Part shown: positions 47,262-58,875 of the stretch, piece after piece
Layout: each line of letters opens with the position of its first letter
How positions within the stretch are numbered: position 1 is the first letter of the stretch
Source of the DNA: Fasciola hepatica
Taxonomy: Eukaryota; Platyhelminthes; Trematoda; Plagiorchiida; Fasciolidae
Direction of reading: 5' to 3'
Assembly (NCBI GenBank): GCA_948099385.1
Contig: CANUEZ040000168.1
Location: 435,501 to 499,500 of the forward strand
DNA: 64,000 nt
Program-made: the position numbers and the translations under genes
The notes under the pieces: model-generated
What the model saw: only the letters and a program-made list of their open reading frames with translations
Told to the model about the DNA's origin: nothing
Database searches by the model: none

Positions 47262-47606
47262 GTGCATAAAGCAAACACTTATCCTGACTTGAAAGTGAAA
47301 CCTGATTGTTATAAGGATCCTGCCTTGTCTTCGCTGGTGCTTTGTTATCGATCAGCTTTTTGGATTCAGTCCTCAGCCCTATGCACCCAATGCATCACGC
47401 GGAAAGTAGATGGAGCAACATCATTTTGGGCTGACGGCTGTTATACTTCAGCGGGCGATAGCTGCTCAGTAAAGTGCGATGACTTCTTCAACCGTCGTGA
47501 GAAACCCCAAGTACTCCACTTCTACGACCATCTAGTGGAGGTTTTTAGACCGGCCAATTGTTTCGCTCTGTGTTTATTTGCAGCAGTGTTCTCTCCAGGT
47601 GCATAG
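47262..47606 (+). other. Unidentified ORF, 114 codons, cysteine-rich
   Basis: Ten cysteines, several in a run of spacings CX2C ... CX7C-like in the middle (CTQCITRK, GCYTSAGDSCSVKCDD). No signal peptide at the N-terminus, but a hydrophobic C-terminal stretch (CFALCLFAAVF). A GT follows near the end, so it could be one exon of a longer gene on the plus strand, convergent with MRPS17. It could equally be chance. It is copied unchanged at 57208-57552. Confidence 0.35.
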
Positions 47607-48143
47607 TGGTGAGAACCAAATGTTGCCCATCAACTGGTTCAGAGACTGGACTTCATCTGGCCTCTACCCATTGACCTGTCGGGCATGATTGCATCCCCGA
47701 TTTAAGACAGCCATCCTGCATAGTTCTTTGGATCATTGAGGCAAGCAAGCCATCGCGCTACGCCAATGCGTAGTCTCGTCGTGATGGAGTACCTTGAATG
47801 AAGAACCACAGGAGGCCACGCTTGCTAACGGTCCGGGTGACACCTGACGGGCACCTAACAACAAATTTGACTGTCAATGGTGTGATTCGAATCTCTTAAC
47901 TGAAAATGACACTCAGAGTGTGTTAAACCGCCCGCATACCATCAGTTCACTACTGATTGGTCTGCCCTAGTTTTTCTACGTAGAGCAAAAGTGCCAGTGG
48001 CCCAAAAATATCTTCAAAAAAACGTGAACAGTTTCTAAAAGTAAACGAAAATTCAAAAATAGGAACAAAACAACTACAAATCTTATATATACTATCCTAC
48101 AACAAGTTAATAATGTACAATTTTTCTAGAATAACAGTACTGA
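47607..48143. other. Region downstream of MRPS17, unit 1, no recognised gene
   Basis: Same as 43497-44033; differs at 47771 (A where the other copies have C). Confidence 0.4.
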
Positions 48144-48737
48144 TCAGCTTTTGTCGGGTAGGTTGGTCGAGTCGGGAAGTTTGGGACATATTGTGGACAA
48201 ATTGGACTGCAATAGCTGAGTCAGTTGGTCCACTGTGTATTCCGGTCCACTGCTCATCAAACCAGTCACCGGATCACAGATACGACCGATCGGATAGACG
48301 ACCTTCTTCACTTTATACACTGTATGAAACGCTATCGGCTCGGGGGTTTTCTCCACGAGGACCATATCACCCACATTTATGGTCAAGTCTTGATCATGAG
48401 CCCAGTAAGTGGCTGCCTGATAGTAGTACTGCGAGACGAAACGTTGAGGTTACGGGTAAAACGGCACTTGATTTACCTTTAAGAGAAACCGATTCAGACA
48501 TAATTTGTGAATGCGCACTTTCACAATGTTCGGATGGGTGGATCTAAGCGATTGACCGAACGGGATTATTTGTCCGAGAGCTAAATCAAAAGGAGGCTTC
48601 ACCCGAGCACCGGAGTACATTGCCGAGGATGGTGAGACTTGATCCATTTCGGGTTTATGATATGGAAAATATTTATTTATATGGGGTTCAAGACGTTTGA
48701 ATATTTCTTTCCCACGGTGTCGCCAATAACGGACCAT
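48144..48737 (-). CDS. MRPS17: Mitochondrial ribosomal protein uS17m (MRPS17), two exons
   Basis: Exon 1 at 48477-48737 (87 codons) and exon 2 at 48144-48428 join in phase into 181 residues plus stop. The intron 48429-48476 is 48 bases, starting GTAAAT and ending CGCAG on the minus strand. Residues about 50-130 follow the S17 OB-fold pattern: LGQIIPFGQSL, IVKVRIHKL, then across the splice FLLK/YYYQAATYWAHD, then INVGDMVLVEKTPEP. IGRICDPVTG near 150 matches the animal mitochondrial form (VGKVIDPVTG in mammals), not the bacterial one. It would bind rRNA in the mitochondrial small subunit. The N-terminal 45 residues are an extension, possibly for import. It is the only clear host gene and looks intact. 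Confidence 0.85.
48429..48476 (-). other. 48-nt spliceosomal intron of MRPS17
   Basis: Bounded by GT and AG, and its removal keeps the S17 fold in frame; the unspliced frame stops after 95 codons. Very short introns of this size are common in flatworm genes. Confidence 0.85.
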
Positions 48738-48929
48738 TGCGTAAAAGCTGAAAGATACGAAAAGCCATACATAAAAAATAAAATAAACTGCTATGTTTAC
48801 TTCATAGCAATGTACACAGGGCTTTGATAGATGCGGTTTAATTCAAAAGACTACTCGACAGAAATCATTCCAGGGAAATGACATCCTTAGCAAAACAACT
48901 GGAAGCACAAAAGTCCGGAAAATATATGT
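48738..48929. promoter_or_regulatory. Upstream flank of MRPS17, unit 1
   Basis: AT-rich 60 bases next to the start codon. No TATA box or other element that I can assign. Only about 190 bases separate the start from a SINE. Confidence 0.3.
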
Positions 48930-49193
48930 ACATGCTTGCGCAGAAGCACATTGGGAAGGGTGTATCCCACAGTCTCACGAGCCTGCTGCACTATTGGGTA
49001 TAGTCGGCAACTAGACCCCGGGACTTGGGATGGCCGAGAACTTTATAGGAGCTCAGTGGATCAGGTGTGGTGACGAACCAGATGATAGTGGATCACTGTG
49101 TACTACCAAATTGACCAGCGGTGGTGGGATTCGAACCCGTAACCTCTGACCCCCGAGATGGTAAGCAAATCTTTTAACCTACTCGACCATCAC
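48930..49193 (-). mobile_element. tRNA-derived SINE, copy 1 of unit 1
   Basis: Read on the minus strand: A box TGGTCGAGTAGG near 49189-49177, B box GGGTTCGAATCCC at 49138-49126, then the body with ACTGATC-type blocks shared with 49755-50030. The head abuts the 3' tail of the minus-strand RTE LINE. Confidence 0.82.
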
Positions 49194-49217
49194 TGAATGT
49201 ACAATTTCTACTGGAAG

Positions 49218-52190
49218 AGCATCATCATCATCGCCAGCGTACAGCGTTAAACAGCAGGACAAGCCCCATTGACCATTGCATTTCTTACCAAGTTGCACGA
49301 AGAAACAGAAAGAATGAATATACAAGGTCGTAGGAAGTGCACCTACGGGGACGGGGAAAGAAAAAAACGCCCTAATAACCAACACACGGAGTACATAATC
49401 TAACTGTACAAACGCACATTGATCAGCAATTCCGATTTAACAGAAAGTGACAACACGATCGCCACTGATCACAGCCATATACTTCAGTGTCTCCAACCAA
49501 CTGGTCGACCGATCTTTTGGCCCCCAAACACGAACACATGAGGCACGCACCTCTCCTAAGATTGGTGTACATTTTCTCGTCCCTCGCCGCCAAATCATCT
49601 GTTGACTTTCACGTGGCTTCTTTTACTGCCAAGGAGGAACGAAAAACAGGGCACGGTATGGTAAACGTGTTCGCTACATGTGACACGTGCCCCAACTAAC
49701 GAAGTCCACTAATCTGGACACATTGTGATAGAACATTCTCTGAACTACTACCCAACTTTTTTTACTACATTTTTGCGCATGAGTGCAGTGAGAGGGGTAT
49801 ATGACACATAGCCAGGAGGGCCCACTGCACTATTGGAGATAACCAGTAACTGAATCCTAAGACTTGGAGTGGCGAAGAACCACATAAGGTCCCAGTAGAT
49901 CAGGTGTGGTAACGATTCGGATGACAGTGGATTACTGTCTACCACCAAAGTAACCGGTGACGGCAGGGATTCAAACCTCGAACTTCTGAGGTGGTAAGAA
50001 AACGCTCTAAACCACTCGACCATCATCGGCAGATTTTTGACCTCAGCATTGCCCATTCGGTCATTCCATCCAAACTTAGCGATACTACGCACACATCGAT
50101 GATCGAAGACCTCAAGATGACGAATATCTTCAGCACGCAGACTCCGTGTCTCGTAACCATACAACAAAACTGAACGCACCACGGCATAGTGCACACGACC
50201 TTTCAAATCCAGAGAAAAGTCAGGTCAGCACCAAAAGTTGCTCAAGCCAACATACGTCGCTCGAGCTGCTCACCTCTGCTACCGTGCTCTCATCCGAAGT
50301 GACTGAGCGGTCGACGACTGTTAGTACCTCACAATCGAACATCAAGCTCGGAATCGCTGACTTCCAGTCTTGTAACATCACTTTATATTTTGAAGGTACA
50401 AAGCCCATGCCGAATGGAGCTACGGCTCTTGCGAGTCTATCTAGTGCACGTTGAACATGTCCCGTGGATTCAAACAAGCAAACAAAGTCGTCTGAGTAAT
50501 CTAGGTCACAAAGCTTTTCATCACTTGCCAGTTCGATGTCCACTTCCTGAAGATTTTGCAACGCACTCTCCATTATCTCGTCCATGATAAAGTCCAACAG
50601 GAATGGAGAAATGAGACATCCTTGTCGAACACCACTAGTCGTTTCGAACGGACAGTATAGTTCACCGTAAACCCTTAAGAGTTCAGAAATGAGAGTACAT
50701 TGCCCTCAGTAGATTCACGAACTTCTGGGGCATACTTTTTCGGTGAATAGTACTGAATAGTGCTGTTTGGTGGACTGAATCCAGGTGGCCTTTCGAGTCA
50801 AGAAAAACCATTATTGTCGGTCGACGGTACGCGTGATGCCTTTCAAGTAACTGGCGAAGAGTGAAAATCTGGTCGATGCATCCTCGACCTGGGCGGAATC
50901 CCGCCTGTTGTTCTCGGGCGTTCCTCTAGCGAGCCGGTGTAAGACGACGCAGCTAAACCGAGACTAATACCTTGGTGACTATCGGAATTAAAATGATTCC
51001 ACGATGAGTAAAACAATCATTGCATATTGTCTTCTTGAAAGTGAGTACAATCAATCACTCGCCTATAATAACGGAATAAGTTTCTGGTTCCAAATGTAAC
51101 GAACCAAGGTGGTAATTGATTTTGCCAACGAACCACCACCTATTTTGAAAAGAACTGGAGGAAGTTCGTCGGGACAGACCGATTTTTCACGCTTTAGTGC
51201 CGAATGTTTAGTTTTCCTTCAACTTCCGATGGGGGCTCAAGTGATGTAATCCAAGGAATCGCAGTTGTTGACATCGGGAAAACTACATTAGTGCGCGGCC
51301 AGCTAAACTGCTCCTTGAAGTATCTGATCCAACGATCGAGCCTTTGCTGTTTCCAATGAATAGATCTTTCACTTCTGCCGCATATGATTTCGCTGACCGA
51401 GGTTTGTCATCCGCCAGTGTCGCGAATAAGTTTGAACAATCTTTGGTTGTTATCTGGAGCAGCTGCTACTTCCATTTATTCGGCTCCCTTGACCCAACAA
51501 TTTTTGCGACCCTTCTTAAGGCTTTTTGTGACTTGCCCTTGTAGATGTCTTCGTATCCTACTCATCTCCTTACAATTCAAGAGCTGACTTTTTTGCCCCA
51601 TTAGACTCAGAGATTCTTGGGAAATCCAGCGTTTCTGATGGACATCGGATCTAGGACCACAGGCAATACCTGCTGCAAAGTGCATCGCCTGTTTGATATG
51701 GGCCTAGTGCTCACCTACATTACTGTTCGTCGTCGATCTTAGCTCATGTGATAATTTCTGTTCATAACTGGTGTGAACTTCTGGATCACACAAATGTCGT
51801 ACGGCTAACCGGGTTTGCGGTTTGCGCGGATGATCATGAAGCTGGAGCGATAATCGCATTAAAACTATTGCATGGTGTGACTCGACGTACGTGAACCAGT
51901 AGGATCTACAGTCCTGGACAGAAGTGCGCCACCGGTAGCTTACTGCGATTTGATAAATCTGGCTTACAGTACCTGTACAGTTAGAGCACTATGTCGCCGT
52001 GCGATGCGAGCTGTGTCGGAAATTTTTACTAGAAAGGAATAACCGATTGTCTGCATAAAACTGGAGAAGCCTATCCCCGTTATCTGTACGCTCAGCGGGT
52101 AAAGCACAACGCCCACCTAAACAAGCTTCTGATGCATCAAGTTTGCCAACATGTGTATTAAAATCACCAGCTATGACAATGAACCATTGC
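49218..52190 (-). pseudogene. RTE-like LINE, minus strand, unit 1, interrupted by a SINE
   Basis: Same family as the plus-strand LINE but diverged. From the 5' end: endonuclease IVIAGDFNTHVGKLDA near 52190-52140, AVSYRW and VESHHAIVL near 51930-51870, then RT blocks. The RT box is YSDD (50220-50597 frame), then VLLYGYETRSLRAEDIRHLEVF near 50170-50110. A SINE at 49755-50030 splits the C-terminal part; LSQCVQISGLR-LGHV resumes beyond it. The 3' end carries GATGATGATGAT at 49221-49232. Several stops and frameshifts. Confidence 0.82.
49755..50030 (-). mobile_element. tRNA-derived SINE, copy 2 of unit 1, inside the RTE LINE
   Basis: Most complete copy: A box TGGTCGAGTGG near 50024-50014, B box AGGTTTGAATCCC at 49979-49967, then a body ending in an A-rich tail (GTAAAAAAAG on the minus strand). 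Flanking LINE codons NAEVKN and the LG-SSENVLSQ segment are continuous in the plus-strand LINE, which proves insertion. Confidence 0.87.
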
Positions 52191-52431
52191 GAGTATCGAG
52201 CGTTTTATCAGTGGGAGCATTATGGGTGGAAAGGCGGAACAAAGAGAGGAAGTTAGTGACAGAAAACAAAGATTGGATAAAAGAGAGGGAACTCTGAGCA
52301 GTAGCCCACATGTCACTACCTACCCCGATCGATGCAATAGGCAGCGCGCTCCTGATTATCCTGAGTGACGACAGATGCAATATGGAATTCGTTGTATTCG
52401 TGCAGTTCATGGGAAATGTTCGACAGGTACT
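52191..52431. other. No recognised feature
   Basis: About 240 bases between the LINE and a SINE fragment; purine-rich on the plus strand at 52220-52300. Repeated at 62137-62377. Confidence 0.4.
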
Positions 52432-52562
52432 TTTTTTGTTACGTGGTTGCAGTGGAACGTGTACATACCCCATGGCCACGAAGGCCCACTGCACTATTAG
52501 GAATAGCCGGCAACTAGACCCTGGGACTTGGGGTAAAAAACCACATAAGGTCCTACTAGGTC
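52432..52562 (-). repeat. SINE body fragment joined to repeat family E, unit 1
   Basis: Carries CCACTGCACTATTAGGAATAGCCGGCAACTAGACCCTGGGACTTGGGG and CCACATAAGGTCC blocks of the SINE body only in part; the tRNA head is replaced by family E sequence from GGCGATG on. Confidence 0.75.
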
Positions 52563-52870
52563 AGGCGATGTGTCCAGCTGCAAGGCTGGAGAACGGTTAG
52601 GGTTCTCAACCAAAGTCCTTAGTTCTAACAGGAACCTGTCTGCAGGGCAGTGGGTGGCTGAGTGGAAGCCTATTGATTTTACCGAGTGAGCTGCCAACTC
52701 AAATCAACCCGCAACCTGTAGAACCAAGAGACTGCTTCGTCAGGCCTCTTTTCCATTAAAATTCCTGGCATAACTAAATCTTGTGCTTGGGGTAAGCCAA
52801 CCTGTATAGCTCGTTGGGTCGCTGAGGTGCGCAAGCCGACACAGCACGTCAAGGTGCAGTCGCGTTGAGT
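52530..52870 (-). repeat. Dispersed repeat family E, copy 2 (unit 1)
   Basis: Inverted partner of 41795-42130. Directly followed by a CR1-type endonuclease fragment. Confidence 0.7.
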
Positions 52871-53117
52871 AGACGGGCTTGTGCACGATCATCATGACGA
52901 TCGGGAACCCGTTTGGGAAAAAGAATTACCTGTTCCAGGTTGTCAGTAACGGCAAGTGCTTCCGTTTTTTCCCGAGGGTAGTAGTACCGGACGAGTGTGT
53001 AAGCCAGTCGCTGTTGTGGACATTAAAGTCCCCTGGGATGTTTATGTCGGGACCAGGGTCATTTGTCAAAATATCCTCCGCAGCTTGCGACAACGATTCA
53101 AAAAAGGGAACAAGCAT
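52871..53117 (-). pseudogene. CR1-like LINE endonuclease fragment, unit 1
   Basis: The minus strand reads INIPGDFNVHNSDWLTHSSGTT, the central GDFN-HN-WL block of CR1/Jockey-type endonucleases, then FPKRVPDRHDDRAQ, the PTR-P-RHD block after it. No other domain remains. Confidence 0.75.
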
Positions 53118-53649
53118 TAATATCAGGGGAACGATAGAGCATGTAGAAATAACGGATGGAAAGTAGAATATTAGGCTTTATCTACCTGATCTGAAGCTCT
53201 CGACTAGAAATGTCCAAACTGGATAGGCGGGATGGTGTGACAGATTTGTGGATATAGGCGCATATACAGGACTCGTCCTAAAAAGAATGCGAAAGAGAAG
53301 ATAGCTGGGAAAACGATGGGTTGTGTCAGAGGAGAGAGAAATTTCAGTGTCGGACAAAAACAGCACCAGGGAGGAGTAAGATTCAATAAACTTATGCACA
53401 GAATCCGTGTTACAATTTAGTCTAGGAATGCTTGTGAGTGCGATATGCAAGTCGAGTGAGCGTTTCTGATAGCGCGTACGTATTGGTTTGATTGATTATT
53501 AATACATTACTCAAATGAGTGAACATGCTTAAGAAACGTGTTTAATTTATTTCCTACAATTGAGCTACTGTTTTCATCAGAGGCGCAGTAACCTGCAACA
53601 TATTACATTAATGTTACATTGAAGGAGAGAAATTAGTAAGAAGAAAGAA
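53118..53649. other. No recognised gene
   Basis: Contains a 90-codon minus-strand frame (53178-53450) without motifs. Repeated at 63064-63595. Confidence 0.4.
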
Positions 53650-53823
53650 TGCTGGAGGTTTCTGGGTGAACCATACTTTACAGTTGCCCACACCAAAAAG
53701 GGGGTTTTCTCTTGGGAATCCTAACCGGAGCCTTTGACTCAAAAGTCTGACCCACAAAGAAGTGGGGTGTTAACCCAGTACGGGAAGGTGGCTGAAGAAC
53801 CCGTGAAGGAACTTCTTCTGGTC
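53650..53823. repeat. Dispersed repeat family F, copy 2 (unit 1)
   Basis: Diverged partner of 43010-43182, here directly upstream of a CR1-like RT fragment. Confidence 0.75.
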
Positions 53824-54234
53824 TCTTAGATATTGACCTTTGGCCTAAAGCTGATAACCTAAGCTTAAATCCCTGTAAATGCTCAAATGTCGCCTTTTCT
53901 CTTCTCAAACGATCTAAGTATGTGAACTTTCTGGAATCCTCTCCAGACATTCACGCAGGAAACATCTCCGTTTGTCGTCAACTACCAGTTAAATACCTTG
54001 GGATTACGATAAACCATAATCTTTGTTGGACTGAACATGTTGCCTGTGTTTCCACAAGAGTGAAAACCAACCCACAACGTTTTGCGACCGAAAGCAATGT
54101 CTGTACCCCCTTATTTCGTTCAACGTTTTGTCCTTGCGTGCATACCACCTCACTGGTTCTATTGTTCTCCTGTCTTATTCTCTGACCTACATGCTAAAGA
54201 TTTCACCATATTAGAAAGGTCTCTCGAACACGTA
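53780..54234 (+). pseudogene. CR1-like LINE RT C-terminal fragment, unit 1
   Basis: The plus strand reads ADNLSLNPCKCSNVAFSLLKR near 53850-53910, LPVKYLGITINHNLCWTEHV near 53970-54040 and a C-terminal DFTILERSLEHVSD near 54200-54240. These are the thumb and tail blocks of CR1-type RT, in several frames. It is joined at about 54235 to the RTE LINE of the next unit. Confidence 0.75.
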
Positions 54235-56819
54235 TCAGACAATCGATTGTTCTTGTCTACCACAAATTTCCGACAAAGCTCGCGTCGCACAGCGACACGG
54301 CGCTCTAACTCTGCAGATACTCTAATCTAGATTGATCATATCGCCGTAAGCTACCGGTGGCACAGTTCTGTTCACAACTGCAGATCTTACTGGTTCACGT
54401 ACGTAGAGTCGGACCATGCATTAGTTTTAATGTGATTATCTCTCCAATTCCATGGTCATCGTCGCAAACCGCAAACCCGATTAGCCGTGCAACGTTTGTG
54501 CGATCCAGAAGTACGCACCCTTTATGAGCAGAAGTTAGCACATGAGTTAGGATCTACGACGAACAGTAATGTAGATGAGCATTAGGCCCATATCAAACAG
54601 GCGATGCACTTTGCAGCGGGTTTTGCCTGTGGTCCCAGATCCGTTGTCCATCAAAGATAATGGATCTCGCAAGAGCCACTGAGTACAACCGAGCAAAAGC
54701 GTCCGCTCTCGAACCGTAAGGAGATGAATAAGATGCGGAGAAAGCTGCAAAGGCAAGTTACGAAACACACTAAGAAGGATCACGAAAATTGGTGGGTCAA
54801 GGTAGCTGAAGGAATGGAAATAGCAGCTGCTTCAGGTAACATTCAAAGACTGTTCAAACTTATTCGTGACACCGGTGGACGGCGCATCCATGTCAGTGAA
54901 ACGATTTGCGATAGAAATGGAGAACCCATCCATGGGCCGATGGGCCGAGTACTTCAAGGGACAGTTTAGCTGGCTGCACGCTAGTGTAGTTACTCCTGTG
55001 TCAACAACTGTGACTCCTTGGGTGGTATCACTTGAGCCCCCATCGGAAGTAGCAGTAGAGTCATGCATTTGATTATTAAAGCGAGGGAAAGCGGCAGGTC
55101 CCGATGAACTTCCTCCAGTTCTTTTCAAACTGGGTGGTGAGGCGTTGATAAAATCACTTACCGCTTTGCTCCGTGACATTTGGAACGAGGAGCGTGTTTC
55201 GTTAATATGGAGTGAGTAATTGATTGTTCTCATCTTCAAGAAGGGAATACGCAATGACTGCAGTAATCATCGTGGGATTAGCTTAATTCCGATAGTCACC
55301 AAACTATTAGCCTCGATTCTACTGCACCGTCTTACACCCGCTCGCGAGAGGAATGTCCGCTAGCAGCAGGCTGGATTTCACCCAGGACGAAGATGCGTCG
55401 ACCGGATTTTTACTCTCCGCCAACTACTTGAAACGCGTCACACGCACCGCCGACCAACAATATTGGTCTTGTTAGACCTAAAAGGCACCTTCGATTCAGT
55501 TGATCGAACATCGCTTTTCAGTGTTCTTCATCGAAAAGGTATGCCTCAGAAGTTCGTGAACCTAATGAGATCATTGTATTCTCATACTTCTGGCCACATT
55601 GGAGTTTACGGTGAACTATCCGGTCGGTTCAAAACGACCAGTGGTGTTCGACAAGGATGTCCTATGTCTCCAGTCCTGTTCAACTTCGTCATGGACGAAA
55701 TAATGGAGAGTGCGTTGCAAAATATTCAGGATGTAGGCGTCCAACTAGGAAATAGTGAAAAGCTATGTGACCTAGATTACGCGGACGACGTTGTCTGCTT
55801 GTTTGAATCCACGGAACATGTTCAACGTGCACTAGATAATCTCGCAAGAGCTGTAGCTCTATTCGGAATGCGCTTTGCACCTTCAAAGTGCAAGGTGATG
55901 TTACAAGACTGGACGTCAACGATTCCGAGCTTGATGCTCGATGGGGAGGTGCCGTCAGTTGTCGACCATTTCACTTACCTCGGCAGCAGCGTGACGACGG
56001 ATGGGAGCACTGTAGTAGAGGTGAGCACGCGGATATCCAAGGCTCGAGTGGCGTACGCTGGACTGAAGCACTTGTGGCGTCGATCTGATATTTCACTGAA
56101 GCTGAAAGGTCGTGTATACTGTGCTGCAGTGCGTTCAGTTTTGTTGTATGGTTGCGAAACTTGGAGTCTGCGTGCTGAAGATATTCGTCGTCTTGAGGTT
56201 TTCGGCCACCGATATTTACGTAGTATCGCTAAGATCGGGTGGAATAGCCGAGCAAGTAATGATGAGGTCAGAAATCGAGTATTGGGTACTAATTCGGAGA
56301 ACGTTTTGTCACAGCGTAGCCAACTTAGTAGACTTCGTTGGTTGGGACACGTGTTACGCATGTTAAACACGTCTACCGTACCGTGTCCTATTCTCCGCCC
56401 CTCCTAGGGAGTGGATGAGACCACGTGGAGGTCAACAGATGACGTGGCAACGAGGAATGAGAAAATGTACAGCAGACTTAGGAAAATTAGGTGCTTCAAG
56501 CCTTCGTGGTTGGGGTCCAAAAGATCTGTCTTCCAGTTGGCTGGAGACACTGAAGGATATGGCTGCGAACCGCAAACAGTGGCGATCATGTTGTTACTTT
56601 CTATCGAATCAGAATGACTGATCGATGTGCGTTTGTACAGTTAGACTGCATTCTGTGTGTTGGCTACTAGGGCACTCTTTCCTTTTCCCACCCATGTAGG
56701 TCCACTCCCTGTCCATCTTGTATATTTATACTTTCTAATTCAACGTGCAACATGGTGAGAAAGGCAGTGGTCAGTGGGGCTTGCCCTACTGTTTAACGCT
56801 GTACGATGATGATGATGAC
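54235..56819 (+). pseudogene. RTE-like LINE, plus strand, unit 2
   Basis: Same as 44351-46873 but with about 62 more bases at its 5' end (DNRLFLSTTNFRQSSRRTAT), which the unit-1 copy lost in the deletion. RT frame 55463-56407 with intact YADD. One residue differs (PFGM to LFGM near 55860), and an R replaces a C near 56571. It ends in GATGATGAT units at 56806-56819. Confidence 0.88.
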
Positions 56820-57207
56820 TTATCCTATGTAATTGGTATACCTCGTGAAGATCTCACAGACTCCATTATATCACAACACCATAAAATGTTCAAAAGATTC
56901 GCCGAGGGAATTCTGAATGACTCAGTTCATCTGCTTAACAGGAGTCTCGGCATGTGCTTCCTCCCCTTCCTCGCAACAACTATAAAATGATTTATGCACG
57001 CACGACTGCCTGCCGGTCCTCCGTTGTCCCTTACCTCGCTTGATTTTAATATAATCCAGCAAACATCGACGCTGAACTTAGACAACATTTATTGTCTTAG
57101 CTCCTACATCATCCCTAAACATAGGGTTGTGTTTGTATCTGCTGCTTTCTTTTTTCGTGTAACTGCTGTGGGCATAGCTATTTACTACCGGATATTCATC
57201 CACCGGG

Positions 57208-57552
57208 GTGCATAAAGCAAACACTTATCCTGACTTGAAAGTGAAACCTGATTGTTATAAGGATCCTGCCTTGTCTTCGCTGGTGCTTTGTTATCGATCA
57301 GCTTTTTGGATTCAGTCCTCAGCCCTATGCACCCAATGCATCACGCGGAAAGTAGATGGAGCAACATCATTTTGGGCTGACGGCTGTTATACTTCAGCGG
57401 GCGATAGCTGCTCAGTAAAGTGCGATGACTTCTTCAACCGTCGTGAGAAACCCCAAGTACTCCACTTCTACGACCATCTAGTGGAGGTTTTTAGACCGGC
57501 CAATTGTTTCGCTCTGTGTTTATTTGCAGCAGTGTTCTCTCCAGGTGCATAG
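57208..57552 (+). other. Unidentified cysteine-rich ORF, unit 2
   Basis: Identical to 47262-47606 as translated. See that entry. Confidence 0.35.
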
Positions 57553-58089
57553 TGGTGAGAACCAAATGTTGCCCATCAACTGGTTCAGAGACTGGACTTC
57601 ATCTGGCCTCTACCCATTGACCTGTCGGGCATGATTGCATCCCCGATTTAAGACAGCCATCCTGCATAGTTCTTTGGATCATTGAGGCAAGCAAGCCATC
57701 GCGCTACGCCAATGCGTCGTCTCGTCGTGATGGAGTACCTTGAATGAAGAACCACAGGAGGCCACGCTTGCTAACGGTCCGGGTGACACCTGACGGGCAC
57801 CTAACAACAAATTTGACTGTCAATGGTGTGATTCGAATCTCTTAACTGAAAATGACACTCAGAGTGTGTTAAACCGCCCGCATACCATCAGTTCACTACT
57901 GATTGGTCTGCCCTAGTTTTTCTACGTAGAGCAAAAGTGCCAGTGGCCCAAAAATATCTTCAAAAAAACGTGAACAGTTTCTAAAAGTAAACGAAAATTC
58001 AAAAATAGGAACAAAACAACTACAAATCTTATATATACTATCCTACAACAAGTTAATAATGTACAATTTTTCTAGAATAACAGTACTGA

Positions 58090-58683
58090 TCAGCTTTTGT
58101 CGGGTAGGTTGGTCGAGTCGGGAAGTTTGGGACATATTGTGGACAAATTGGACTGCAATAGCTGAGTCAGTTGGTCCACTGTGTATTCCGGTCCACTGCT
58201 CATCAAACCAGTCACCGGATCACAGATACGACCGATCGGATAGACGACCTTCTTCACTTTATACACTGTATGAAACGCTATCGGCTCGGGGGTTTTCTCC
58301 ACGAGGACCATATCACCCACATTTATGGTCAAGTCTTGATCATGAGCCCAGTAAGTGGCTGCCTGATAGTAGTACTGCGAGACGAAACGTTGAGGTTACG
58401 GGTAAAACGGCACTTGATTTACCTTTAAGAGAAACCGATTCAGACATAATTTGTGAATGCGCACTTTCACAATGTTCGGATGGGTGGATCTAAGCGATTG
58501 ACCGAACGGGATTATTTGTCCGAGAGCTAAATCAAAAGGAGGCTTCACCCGAGCACCGGAGTACATTGCCGAGGATGGTGAGACTTGATCCATTTCGGGT
58601 TTATGATATGGAAAATATTTATTTATATGGGGTTCAAGACGTTTGAATATTTCTTTCCCACGGTGTCGCCAATAACGGACCAT
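58090..58683 (-). CDS. MRPS17: uS17m (MRPS17), second intact copy
   Basis: Exon 1 at 58423-58683, intron 58375-58422 (48 bases), exon 2 at 58090-58374. No coding difference from the copy at 48144-48737 is seen, and the same flanks are present on both sides, including the SINE about 190 bases upstream. If the duplication is real, the gene has two equal full copies in direct tandem; if it is an assembly artefact, there is one. Confidence 0.83.
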
Positions 58684-58875
58684 TGCGTAAAAGCTGAAAG
58701 ATACGAAAAGCCATACATAAAAAATAAAATAAACTGCTATGTTTACTTCATAGCAATGTACACAGGGCTTTGATAGATGCGGTTTAATTCAAAAGACTAC
58801 TCGACAGAAATCATTCCAGGGAAATGACATCCTTAGCAAAACAACTGGAAGCACAAAAGTCCGGAAAATATATGT

